A stretch of DNA of 64,000 nucleotides from Candidatus Uabimicrobium amorphum (GTDB lineage: Bacteria > Planctomycetota > Uabimicrobiia > Uabimicrobiales > Uabimicrobiaceae). Location: NCBI RefSeq assembly GCF_009002475.1, contig NZ_AP019860.1, forward strand, positions 6,338,501-6,402,500. The letters are read 5' to 3'. Positions within the stretch are counted from its first letter, which is position 1, and each line of letters begins with the position of its first letter. A program made the translations under genes and the position numbers. The notes under the pieces are model-generated. The model made no database searches. It worked only from the letters and a program-made list of their open reading frames with translations, and had not been told where the DNA came from. This document shows positions 10,801 through 18,119 of this stretch, piece after piece.

Positions 10801-11751
10801 GTTCAGATCACGCTGCTTTGTCCTCAGAGTAATTTTCTTATCTTTTGGTAATTTTCGAATAATAATTTCTTGAAAATCTTTTCTTAATTCTTGCAACATT
10901 TCCGGATTTTCTAAAGCCGAGGCAACATCAAAGTAATTCCAGCTAAGTTTATCTTGTTCGATTGCTTGCGCTTCTGCAATTTCGAACGAATGGGTTTCTA
11001 CTTTCTTCATAGACAGTCCGTCAGCCTCAAAGGAAGCATCTTTGTAGTTAGATAAATCACTTTCCAAAGGAAATAAATCTTCTACTTGTTTGGCACCTAT
11101 AATCAAGCCAACACTATTTTTTAATTTGCCAAAAACGATGCCTGTAATGAAAAAGCCATTTGATGTTGGAATTACCACTGCACCACCACTCATCCCTTTT
11201 GCCGTTGATTCTCCCGAAGCGACAATAAATTTATAAGGGGCTTTTTTCGCCGGCATATTCAATAACGAGAAAGCCGTCTCAAGTTCCCACATGCGAATTT
11301 TTGAGGGGTATAAGGAAAGACTTTTGAAAACAGGATAACCGATAGCTAGAGCTTCTCGGTGTAAATTTTTTTTAGAATCATCATTCCGTGAAAACTTTAT
11401 ACCTTCCGGTGTTTTTGTGAGCTGTGCTTTTATGTAAGTTAAATCTGCATTTGGCTTATTGTATACTTGTACGTTCCGTGATAATATAGTTTCTTTCTTT
11501 TGGTTTTTCATCGAAAACCACTTTGATTTACGAAGTACATGGTAACAAGTAACAAAGTATCCAAATACTTTATCTCCCTGACGTTCTGTTTTTAGTAAAA
11601 CCGCAGACCCTTGACTTCTCGATGTGTAAATTCTAAAAATTCTTTGCGATGCAAATTGATCCATGGCTTTTTTTATGACATCTCTGGATAATTCTTGGCT
11701 ATGTAAAGAGAGTAGTATCGCAAAAAATGTCAAAAACTTGTATGGTTTCAT
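7804..11751 (-). CDS. Exported trypsin-like serine protease with a very long C-terminal region
   Basis: About 1315 residues. The start at 11751 is set by GGAGG four bases upstream, by an ATGA overlap with the preceding gene's stop, and by the signal peptide MKPYKFLTFFAILLSLHSQ; an ATG 21 bases further upstream is less likely. The protease domain (about 25-240) carries the triad H71 in TCYHVL, D103 in NADLTYI and S188 in GMSGGAV, so it should be an active S1/S1C-like endopeptidase. The rest is a large beta-rich region I do not recognise, split by a charged helical segment (about 690-860). That segment contains two near-identical copies of a roughly 30-residue unit (SAQxLAxxLDADxLAKLLI). The strand-rich blocks vaguely recall lipid-binding or AsmA-like folds, a weak guess. 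It is co-transcribed with the membrane coiled-coil protein upstream. Confidence 0.88.
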   Translation of the reverse strand: MKPYKFLTFFAILLSLHSQELSRDVIKKAMDQFASQRIFRIYTSRSQGSAVLLKTERQGDKVFGYFVTCYHVLRKSKWFSMKNQKKETILSRNVQVYNKPNADLTYIKAQLTKTPEGIKFSRNDDSKKNLHREALAIGYPVFKSLSLYPSKIRMWELETAFSLLNMPAKKAPYKFIVASGESTAKGMSGGAVVIPTSNGFFITGIVFGKLKNSVGLIIGAKQVEDLFPLESDLSNYKDASFEADGLSMKKVETHSFEIAEAQAIEQDKLSWNYFDVASALENPEMLQELRKDFQEIIIRKLPKDKKITLRTKQRDLNISLNGKKLQPKEIDITLKENGETQPKYEYEYTLSEILRGENLLIINKPAKRLKAYKFTDFITPCKLDVHLQADGKDFYHISRELPLQTGFTIYTTMEEEELEVEEISEANAALVVHKSFVEDLINKVPFRFPIAKKGSVEGLQVKSSFHGTLYFNPQCKINVIDHQSLEYEATGGLYLDDFNFNTFLLGAKVNRQTLPFRGTTRMQFLQNYIAIRATKALSSDTNFNVPIKIGSLEMNPNISNIAKELIINFINNVLVGSEIPFNNYPVEPVGLVPKSIILKKDWFIFPFQVGDVAKDKTFTVRIPDNPDVVEFEMHPPFAGEEFLTFLKNVIKSEKVSLLQSLPLKKISCKFTKNEIDLEPTWEKLHFHEDSFRSFPLFLKKLKSSHVVIKKINSLLEQHRPTQTLNELEELSAQVLAQRLDADELAKLLIALLKQTSQKNLSDAEKKSAQILAEKLDADALAKLLIPLLKGKIIPQDSKKKAEEAAQTFLLHSLNKILKDANLANVLNKINENLTEEMREHICASLRKKTKELMGKTTLSRSQRIWCNRLLLEDLFAHELKKYQEIELGERRLWIGKYRKAVFEQLNISATTTVEFSDKKIGVLKLFENGELLNSQLKGNAKIQSVIHSDQIQNSQITWPKVSLDQTSRFVYENHGHKMEIQSNNLQIDLQTLLSSSSPEVKISGNLTSILFTKGRNTLRCFGLNTTNMKLNLKSRTMTGDFSFTKIEYETTDGKITVAPEANTRLQITQNQGNTFLYLKGPLKQITVKSGREEIDFKQIKSHELSIQLAPIFSIRGSISFQVSSLAFPVKIGKILVRKMNIDVNTLGKIKLQIPHLQLRIAHNELESYIKKNIPDKTTLNIGISLKIENLKPKSLVFKDSFVHVKMEPKVTLFGSGSVKCKPQISFHLLKNENLSKQKVIAVMNKCKIEDITNFPNWIEETFPVHEELEKLIIKIFKIEKSLFPNFPDYIEDGKLTSFSWHREGDDIVFEMSCTP

Positions 11752-12734
11752 TCTTCCTCCGACATTTTCCAATCTTCATAAGACGAATTAAAGTTATCCT
11801 TTAGCTCTATAGCCTTACTAGTACCTATCTTATCTAAAATTTCGCGAACGTTTGCTATATCAATCTCTTTATTAGATGTTAACGCATCATAAACTTTCGC
11901 TAAAGATTTTTGGTTGTCGTCTTTAATAACGCTTCTATCCTCTGGCCAGGTACTCTTTACTTTGGCAGTTTCCATGAATCCACTTATAAGACTTGCAAGC
12001 TGATTTCTCACTTTCGGTGCAGGTGCAAAATGCATTTCTACTGGATTTGTTCCTGTTTTTGAGTCTCCTCCCTCAGTTTTCTTTTCAGAATCTTCCTCCA
12101 GATATATGTCACTTGCGTCAAAAGTTAAATTACCTAAATCTCTTTTTAAAACCTCTAGAAGAAAAGTGTTTCTTCCTTTATCTGAAATTTTCTTTGTCTT
12201 CATATAGGTATCTAAATTTTCGAGTAGTTGCTTTGTCTTTTCCCACTTTAGAAGTACAAGATTGTTCGCTATATCACTCTTTTTATCAAGTCCAAGCTCT
12301 TCCAAGATCAGTGCTTTCTCCATTTGTATTTTTTTTACTTGAATATCTTTTTCTAAATCAAGTTCTGTTTGTTTTGCTGCAAGTCTTTTCTGTTTAATCT
12401 CTTCACTGATACCAGGCATAAAGTCTGTCTGGCTGTGGATGCGCAAAGAAATTCCGATCCATAAGCCCAACAATAAACCTAAAGAAATAAGCCCAGCAAA
12501 AATAAACATGCGTAGGCGTTTCATCTCGGAAAAATTGGTACCTTGAAATAGTGGAACTAAACTTCCGCCGATTAAAGCAAATAACAAACCAATTAACGTT
12601 GCCGTAGTTCCTGGTCCTTTTGATAAATGCGTAAAAAGACCAATCACAAGTCCGAACAATATAACACCTATAATGCCAAAAACTTTTGTCGGCAAATTTT
12701 CTATGGAAGCGTTACCATCTTTGGTTTTACTCAT
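11748..12734 (-). CDS. Membrane protein with three N-terminal helices and a cytoplasmic coiled coil
   Basis: A 328-residue protein I cannot assign to a family. Three hydrophobic segments lie at about residues 15-34, 43-65 and 72-96. They are followed by a strongly charged helical stretch (about 108-155, rich in K, E, Q and L, with ELDLEKDIQVKKIQMEKALI) that should form a coiled coil, and then a mostly helical acidic C-terminus ending MSEEE. The stop codon overlaps the start of the trypsin-like protease gene by ATGA, so the two are translationally coupled and probably work together. It could be a membrane anchor or regulator of that protease; this is inference from position only. The start has AAAAGG about eight bases upstream. 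Confidence 0.75.
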   Translation of the reverse strand: MSKTKDGNASIENLPTKVFGIIGVILFGLVIGLFTHLSKGPGTTATLIGLLFALIGGSLVPLFQGTNFSEMKRLRMFIFAGLISLGLLLGLWIGISLRIHSQTDFMPGISEEIKQKRLAAKQTELDLEKDIQVKKIQMEKALILEELGLDKKSDIANNLVLLKWEKTKQLLENLDTYMKTKKISDKGRNTFLLEVLKRDLGNLTFDASDIYLEEDSEKKTEGGDSKTGTNPVEMHFAPAPKVRNQLASLISGFMETAKVKSTWPEDRSVIKDDNQKSLAKVYDALTSNKEIDIANVREILDKIGTSKAIELKDNFNSSYEDWKMSEEE

Positions 12735-12806
12735 AATAATTACCTTTTCTGTATTTAGTTTAAATATATTTTATTTTTATTCTAACGCTTTTGGTGGTTA
12801 GTATAA

Positions 12807-12816
12807 AACCACAGAG
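12807..12816 (+). repeat. Left stump of the repeat interrupted by the insertion sequence
   Basis: AACCACAGAG directly abuts the insertion sequence. Joined to 14249 onward, with one copy of the CAGAG duplication removed, it restores ACCACAGAGGCACAGAGAAA, which is the inverse of 14349-14370. Confidence 0.7.
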
Positions 12817-14243
12817 CAGGAGTTTCAGTAATTAGCTAAAGATTAGAATTAACAGAAGAAAGAAGAAAGGAGAGTGATGCAACTGTTTTAATTTAATATA
12901 ATTAGGGGAATTCAAAATTCAAAAATTCAAAAATTAGTTTCCTTTTTAAGGATATAAAAATGGAAACAGGAATTCCCCTGATAGATAGAGTACAAGAAAT
13001 ATATCCGTGGTACAAGAGTGAAGAGTATAAAAAATTGGAAGAAAGATATGGTACGAGAGTAAAAGAAACTCTAAATGAACTGATACTTTATCCAATATTT
13101 CAATTTGATAGTATTAATGATATTTCACAAACGTTACAAAAGAACAAAAACAAATATTATGATCTTTTGAAAGACAAAGATGTCGATTGGTGGCAACTAA
13201 TCAAAGAAATAAGCTTTGGGCTATTAGTAACGTTCTTAAAAAAATACAGAAGCAAAAAAGAGAAATCGTCAAAGAGTCGTTGGAAAATAAGACTAATTTT
13301 AGACAGCACGATAATAAAACGCTGGGGAAGAAAAATGGCATATACATTTAACGTGTACAATCCAACAGATAGGTGCTACATGCATGCGCAAAAATTGTTA
13401 TTTTTTGCTGTATGCGTAGGAAAAGATAAATTCATTTTTCCTTTAGCCCCCACTTTTATTACATCGAAACAGCACCCTAATCATGTAAGTCCAAAAGTGC
13501 AAATAAAACAGATGCTTTTAGAATTAAATAATTATGTACATGCCAACGGTCTTACTCTTGATGGGGTGCGCATGGTTACCGACTCGGAATACTCCATCAT
13601 TGAAGTTATGAAACTAGCAAAGCAACTTGGTCTTGAATTCTATGGAGCATTAAAGTCTTCGTGGGTTGTTAATATCGATTCTGTTGATACTCATGTTTTA
13701 GAACTTAAGAATGGTTGTATTCCTAAGCCTCCGAAGCATAGTCATTCGATCGGTTTGTACTATCGTTTAAATGCATCGCATAACATTCTCGGCGATATTG
13801 CTCTGTTAATTAAACCCTACTTTTGCCCATTTACTCGTCGGCTTAAATATTCTGTTTTTCTCTCTTCTAACCCCAATGTTAACTCTAATGTTATACATCA
13901 AGAGCATTCTGTTAGATGGAAGATCGAAAACATGTTTCGCGACTTTAAGCATGTTCTTGCCATTGCTTCTTATCATGGAACTTATCATGTCGCACAAAAT
14001 GCTTCTTTTGCCATCAGTTCTTTACGTTTTATTTTTGCTCGTCTTTCTTTGAAAGTTGCTGCTCTTTCTCCTTCTTTGCGTTGGAATATCAAAAATACTA
14101 AATTTACTCTTACTAAACTTTCTCGTTATATTCGAGATCATTATTTTCTTGATTCTAAATCATTTAAATTAAAACGGTTGCAGTACTCTCCCCTTTCTTC
14201 TGTTAGGTAACTCCTACTTATCCGACTACTACGGAAACTTCTG
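12817..14243 (+). mobile_element. Intact IS4-like insertion sequence, about 1.43 kb
   Basis: The transposase gene is bracketed by imperfect terminal inverted repeats. The left outer end reads CAGGAGTTTCAGTA from 12817, and the right outer end, read inward on the minus strand from 14243, is CAGAAGTTTCCGTA. Further in, AACAGAAGAAAG at 12851-12862 matches the reverse complement of 14193-14204, and the similarity continues through CTGTTTTAATTTAA on the left and CCGTTTTAATTTAA on the right. The right repeat overlaps the 3' end of the transposase gene. Five bases, CAGAG, are duplicated at the junctions (12812-12816 and 14244-14248). Gene, repeats and target duplication are all present, so the copy looks complete and fairly recent. 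Confidence 0.85.
12960..14210 (+). CDS. IS4-like DDE transposase
   Basis: A 416-residue transposase that should cut and join the ends of its own insertion sequence. The DDE triad can be placed at D115 (LILDSTIIKRWG), D208 (VTDSEYS) and E323 (RWKIENMFRDFK). The last lies in the IS4-type Y-(2)-R-(3)-E-(6)-K signature, with His in place of Tyr: H-S-V-R-x3-E-x6-K. Spacing and length are normal for the family. AAGGATAT stands a few bases before the ATG. The final codons lie within the right inverted repeat. Its orientation is opposite to the genes on either side, consistent with independent insertion. Confidence 0.9.
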   Translation: METGIPLIDRVQEIYPWYKSEEYKKLEERYGTRVKETLNELILYPIFQFDSINDISQTLQKNKNKYYDLLKDKDVDWWQLIKEISFGLLVTFLKKYRSKKEKSSKSRWKIRLILDSTIIKRWGRKMAYTFNVYNPTDRCYMHAQKLLFFAVCVGKDKFIFPLAPTFITSKQHPNHVSPKVQIKQMLLELNNYVHANGLTLDGVRMVTDSEYSIIEVMKLAKQLGLEFYGALKSSWVVNIDSVDTHVLELKNGCIPKPPKHSHSIGLYYRLNASHNILGDIALLIKPYFCPFTRRLKYSVFLSSNPNVNSNVIHQEHSVRWKIENMFRDFKHVLAIASYHGTYHVAQNASFAISSLRFIFARLSLKVAALSPSLRWNIKNTKFTLTKLSRYIRDHYFLDSKSFKLKRLQYSPLSSVR

Positions 14244-14370
14244 CAGAGGCACAGAGAAAAATTGTAAAAAAACAATAGAAACATTACTCTTCAAGAAATA
14301 ACTAAGTCTTTTTCTATAGTGACTTACGTATTTAAAATCTTAAGAACATTTCTCTGTGACCTCTGTGGTT
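14244..14370. repeat. Palindromic intergenic repeat (ACCACAGAGG type), right part
   Basis: One arm is CAGAGGCACAGAGAAA at 14244-14259, cut short by the insertion sequence. The other arm at 14349-14370, read on the minus strand, is ACCACAGAGGTCACAGAGAAA preceded by A. Once the insertion is removed the two arms differ by a single extra base. Between the arms is AT-rich sequence without an open frame. This is a non-coding repeat with inverted ends; ACCACAGAGG-type repeats occur in intergenic DNA of many bacteria. Confidence 0.65.
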
Positions 14371-14428
14371 CATTTTTTTGTTTATGACCACCAAATCCAT
14401 TAGAGACGAATCTATAAAGTACGTTCTT

Positions 14429-14935
14429 TTACAACAGCAAAAATCTAAGGGCCGCATTCGCTGCGACGTTTAAAATTTGTACACCAACATTTACCGCTTT
14501 ATTGACTCTATTGATCTGAGCTACCGCCTGCTCTAGTTCTCGCCTTGCATTATCCAGGGCTGCAATTTCGCGTTGATCGTAAATGTTTACCCATATGGGT
14601 TTGCGTCTTCTTTTTTGGTCGCGGAAAAGATTTTTCCAGGTTTCGTAAAGTACTGCGCGATTGTTGTCTGTCACCATTAAGTCTTCACATTGAGAGATCA
14701 AGTCATCGAGAATATCATCAATAACATTATCTGTAAGCCCTACAGGGTTGCCATTTGAATTTTCGGCTTCTCGTTGTACATTTTTTAAAGATTCAATCGT
14801 ATTTTGTAAGTGCTCTCTCAATATACTTTGCAAATTTTCTGGAACTGTATCGCCTTCAAAAGCATCTCTATTATTTCTTAAACTCGAGTTAAAACTTCTA
14901 CCGCTACGAGATAACGTGCTTAAAGATTGAGCCAT
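14429..14935 (-). CDS. Hypothetical helical protein, 168 residues
   Basis: I do not recognise this protein. It has no signal peptide. The N-terminus is Ser- and Arg-rich (MAQSLSTLSRSGRSFNSSLR), the centre is charged and helical with an IDDILDDLI stretch, and a basic patch QKRRRK lies near residue 108. The last 40 residues form an amphipathic to hydrophobic helix (VGVQILNVAANAALRFLLL at the very end). AAAGGAGA sits directly upstream of the ATG at 14935 and supports that start. It is the last gene of a three-gene minus-strand unit behind two lipoprotein genes, 25 bp after the preceding stop. Membrane contact through the C-terminal helix is possible. Confidence 0.7.
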   Translation of the reverse strand: MAQSLSTLSRSGRSFNSSLRNNRDAFEGDTVPENLQSILREHLQNTIESLKNVQREAENSNGNPVGLTDNVIDDILDDLISQCEDLMVTDNNRAVLYETWKNLFRDQKRRRKPIWVNIYDQREIAALDNARRELEQAVAQINRVNKAVNVGVQILNVAANAALRFLLL

Positions 14936-14960
14936 TTAAATCTCCTTTAATATCCATGAA

Positions 14961-15668
14961 TTAGTCATTTTTCAACTCTTCAATCACCTTGGTCAATGCT
15001 TCTATTCGATTTGCCAACTCTTGTAGTTTTTCTTCCGCTGTTTTATTATCATCTGATAATATTTCGAAAAACTTTAATTGTTGTTCAAATTCCTTAACCA
15101 CTAAATCAATATCATCCAAAACATCTTTGATATTTTGTTTGCGCTCATCGCTAATGAAGTCTAGTTTGTCCACATTTGCACGAACAACGCTTGTGTAATG
15201 CAATGTGTATTGTAAAGCTAAAGCAATCGAGGTATCGCCTTTCTTTAAACTTTCAAATGTTTTTTGCACCTTCTCTAAGGTGTCTTTGGTTTCTTTCACT
15301 GTTTTTAACGCTGTTGCATTTTCGGTTTTTAGGCGTTGATGATACCCTGCGTTGGCAGCATCAATTTTTTGATCAATCACTTCAAAATCATTGGGAGTGA
15401 CTTTTGTTTTGAAAACAAACAGTTTTCTTTCTTCTAAAAGTCTTTGTGAGGAGACGTAAGGGCCATGTGCACTTTCTAAAATTTCGACCGATTCATCTAG
15501 CAGGTCTTTCAGGTTTGATGTTCCTATGTTGGTTTGAGCCGTTTGTAGGTTTTGAATGATACCGTCTCTGGTATTCTCGTATGCTTTTTTTCCGATATTA
15601 TAATTGCGACATCCTAAGACCAAAGACGTAAGGACTAGCAAAATAACGAATGTTTTTTTCACTCTCAT
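14961..15668 (-). CDS. Helical lipoprotein, 235 residues
   Basis: The N-terminus is a lipoprotein signal: charged MRVKK, a hydrophobic core, then the lipobox LVLGC, so the mature protein should start at Cys20 and be lipid-anchored outside the cytoplasm. The rest is almost entirely predicted alpha-helix, rich in K, E, L and Q, with long heptad-like stretches and no Cys apart from the lipobox. No enzymatic motif is visible. The start ATG overlaps the upstream gene's stop (TAATG), and AGGGAGAG lies upstream, so it is translationally coupled to the neighbouring lipoprotein. Size and all-helical character are similar in the two, which may be partners or distant paralogues. Function unknown. Confidence 0.75.
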   Translation of the reverse strand: MRVKKTFVILLVLTSLVLGCRNYNIGKKAYENTRDGIIQNLQTAQTNIGTSNLKDLLDESVEILESAHGPYVSSQRLLEERKLFVFKTKVTPNDFEVIDQKIDAANAGYHQRLKTENATALKTVKETKDTLEKVQKTFESLKKGDTSIALALQYTLHYTSVVRANVDKLDFISDERKQNIKDVLDDIDLVVKEFEQQLKFFEILSDDNKTAEEKLQELANRIEALTKVIEELKND

Positions 15669-16486
15669 TACGAATTCTCTCCCTCTTCCTCTTCATTTTT
15701 AATTTGGTCGTAGACTTTATAAACCGTATTTGCGAGATTAACCAGAGCTTCAACATCTATTTCTTCATCCGGAGCTAAATAAGAAGCAATTACTTCTACA
15801 GCTCTTAAGATCGCTTCTTCACCTTGTTGGATGTTGGCCTTTATCTCATTCGCTTTTTCGATATATATCGCCATTTTTAGCACATTTCCGCCATTGGTTA
15901 GACCTGGTATTGAGGAAAACGTAGTGTTGTAAAAGTCAGAAATAAGCTGTATATCGAAATTTTTGTCTGTAATAGTCAACTTACTCACGAATGATAGCTG
16001 TTCTTGGAGTTTTGTTGTGTCAACGGTTGATAATTTGACTTTATCTGTAATTTTTCCCCACACTCTAGTGACGAAGCTGGTTATATTTTCATCTTGTTGT
16101 CTCGTTAAGTCTTCTTTTTTGAGCTTTTTTACTGAAGATATAATGGCATTTTTATCTTTTCTAAAATTATTCATGATATTCTTGCGAGCTTGCAATGAAG
16201 ATCTGCGTACTTCGCCATAGATCACCATGCCTTTTTTGTCTTTTACTTCTTTCAAAAGTCTGTAGTGTTCAGCTGTATAGACGTTGTAAAGAGTTTTTTC
16301 GTAGAGTTCTAGTGCTTCGTTGTATCTTTTTATATTGATGTCCAAAACCATTGTCAGTCCACGATGAGATGTTGTGATCGGATCAACCTGGGCCATGATC
16401 GTTTGTTTTTGTAATTTATCAATATTTGAGGAAATGCATCCTTGCGTAACGATCATGCAGGCGCATAGAAAGAGCATTAATCTCAC
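15668..16486 (-). CDS. Helical lipoprotein, 272 residues
   Basis: Starts with GTG at 16486, six bases after GGAG; an in-frame ATG three codons later is an alternative. The signal sequence ends in VTQGC, a lipobox, so Cys17 would carry the lipid. The mature part is helical and charged, with an acidic tail (EEEEGENS), and shows no known catalytic motif. It is the first gene of a three-gene unit, overlapping the next start by TAATG. The unit lies between the insertion sequence and the secreted-protein/caspase region. I cannot assign a function; an envelope-associated helical bundle is all the sequence supports. Confidence 0.75.
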   Translation of the reverse strand: MRLMLFLCACMIVTQGCISSNIDKLQKQTIMAQVDPITTSHRGLTMVLDINIKRYNEALELYEKTLYNVYTAEHYRLLKEVKDKKGMVIYGEVRRSSLQARKNIMNNFRKDKNAIISSVKKLKKEDLTRQQDENITSFVTRVWGKITDKVKLSTVDTTKLQEQLSFVSKLTITDKNFDIQLISDFYNTTFSSIPGLTNGGNVLKMAIYIEKANEIKANIQQGEEAILRAVEVIASYLAPDEEIDVEALVNLANTVYKVYDQIKNEEEEGENS

Positions 16487-16997
16487 TTTTTTCTCCTAGA
16501 GAAGGGCATGTGTTTATTCAATCGCGCCAAGTGTAAATATGAATTTCAGCAAATAGTTCGAGCTAAAAGTGAAGAAACTTTTACTTGGCTTGTTTTTACG
16601 AAAAGGTTTGGTCTAAATAAGTTTAAATGCAATTGCCAGCAGCATAAAATTTGAATTTATTACTTTATTTGTAGTTAATACTTCATATTAAATATTAGAT
16701 GAAAATTGCAAATATTTAACTTATTTAAAAAAGTTGGTACTGAATATAGCGAATAATGTCTTAAAAGCAAGCTTTTTTCAAAAAAACAAAAAAGATACAA
16801 ATAGACAGGGGAAAAATTCGTAATTACATAAGATAGATGCTTAAACATGATAGCGTACTAATAAAAAAGATATTCTGTGCGAAACACATGCTGCTTTTCG
16901 CAAATATATGTGAATTGGCCGATAAGTAAAATTTTTTTATGAACTTCGTATTGAAAAAATAAATCAGGGATTTGATGCACAAAGAGGAGAATTTATC
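16487..16997. other. AT-rich divergent intergenic region
   Basis: 511 bp between divergently transcribed genes. It is very AT-rich with A- and T-tracts. I see no credible gene, tRNA or strong hairpin. It must hold promoters for both directions, but no convincing -35/-10 pair stands out. The last 71 bases form a leader shared with a second locus, listed separately. Confidence 0.6.
16927..16997 (+). promoter_or_regulatory. Duplicated 5' leader, copy 1
   Basis: The stretch just before the secreted-protein gene matches 23123-23193 base for base over long blocks. TCGTATTGAAAAA is shared, and both end in AGGAGAATTTATC directly before the ATG. AGGAG is a good ribosome binding site. Conservation upstream of that site suggests that promoter or leader elements were duplicated with the gene. 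Confidence 0.6.
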
Positions 16998-17996
16998 ATG
17001 AATAAAATTGTGTATATCGCTATTATTCTGTCTTTCACCTTTACTTTTGCAGACAGAATACAAGCCAATATTGATGACGACATGCTACACCTTAAAATAC
17101 CTCAAAGCTTTTTTACGAAAGAATTGGCCGCCGCTTTAAATTCAGAAGTGGCTGGTTTTGTGTTGGATGGAAAGAAAGAACGATTACGTGTATCTAATTT
17201 TCGAGTGTTTATCACAAACGTATCGACCAATAAAAGTTACTACAATCATTCCTTTATCTCGCGAAGATCGAAAAAAGTTTTGTATGTTGACTTTGACTAC
17301 AAATATTATAGAAAAGCTTTGTTTTGGATAACCGATTCAGGTTGGATTGGCACACCAATATTTTTTAGTGTCAACGATTGGGAAATGGATGCTCGATGCT
17401 ACGGAAGATATATCGATTGGTCGAGCAACAATGCGATCACACGCGCCCTTTCATCACTAATACAAGACATTGTCGAAGAAGAAGTTGAGACAAACATCAA
17501 TGATGAAATTCAAAAACTGCTCAAAAAATACGGCGATTTACGCTACTTGGCAAAGCACTACGGTGGTGAAGCTCTCGCCGACACCTTTGGAGGGAAAGCC
17601 GACTATATAAAAAAGTACTTTGAATCCATTTTAGATCATACGAATCTCCGTGCTCATATCGAGGACGATGGTCTTGTTATTAAAATCAAAATGGGCGGGC
17701 GCATTTATGTTGAAAACAATTCAAGTAAAGATATTGATATCGCCATTCACTACAAAGATTTAACAGGGCAATGGAAAACCGAATGTTGGTGGGAAATAAA
17801 AGCAAGGAAAGGTATATACCCTGCAGGGTTACGTACACTCAATCCTTATATTTACATCTATGCCATCTCTCATGATCAGTCGCGTGAATGGACAGGAGAC
17901 GACACGCATGATTATGTGAAGGGGCGCAAGTTAGGATTTAGAGAGATGCATGCATCAAAAGACTCAGACGGAGATCATGTAATTCAAATAGAGTAG
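16998..17996 (+). CDS. Secreted protein of unknown function, paralogue 1
   Basis: 332 residues, beginning with a signal peptide (MNKIVYIAIILSFTFTFA) and preceded by AGGAG at good spacing. The mature part opens with a strand-rich segment (LHLKIPQSFFTKELAAALN), has an aromatic and basic centre, and ends in a strand-rich region. No catalytic signature is recognised. It is a clear paralogue of the protein at 23194-24264: long stretches are nearly identical, but this copy lacks about 22 residues between KYYR and TDSGW. The two copies flank a caspase-like WD40 gene on the same strand, and their leaders are duplicated too. This suggests a role next to that protease as partner, inhibitor or substrate, which is inference from position. 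Confidence 0.82.
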   Translation: MNKIVYIAIILSFTFTFADRIQANIDDDMLHLKIPQSFFTKELAAALNSEVAGFVLDGKKERLRVSNFRVFITNVSTNKSYYNHSFISRRSKKVLYVDFDYKYYRKALFWITDSGWIGTPIFFSVNDWEMDARCYGRYIDWSSNNAITRALSSLIQDIVEEEVETNINDEIQKLLKKYGDLRYLAKHYGGEALADTFGGKADYIKKYFESILDHTNLRAHIEDDGLVIKIKMGGRIYVENNSSKDIDIAIHYKDLTGQWKTECWWEIKARKGIYPAGLRTLNPYIYIYAISHDQSREWTGDDTHDYVKGRKLGFREMHASKDSDGDHVIQIE

Positions 17997-18061
17997 GTAT
18001 GAATATTTTGTAATAATGTCGTGCAAAGAGGGCCACACAGTGTACTTTTTTCAGAAAGTGT

Positions 18062-18067
18062 TATAAT
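18062..18067 (+). promoter_or_regulatory. Candidate -10 element (TATAAT)
   Basis: A perfect TATAAT lies 53 bases before the ATG of the caspase-like gene at 18120. No good -35 box is visible at the usual distance, so this is only a suggestion. Confidence 0.3.
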
Positions 18068-18119
18068 GTGAATAAACGAGTAAAATAGGTTCAAACAGTA
18101 TTGTAAAGTGGATATTTCA

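Noticed and set aside
16487..16997. Long AT-rich gap considered for a non-coding RNA gene
   Set aside because: No stable hairpin, no terminator inside it and no conserved block apart from the leader shared with the second locus.
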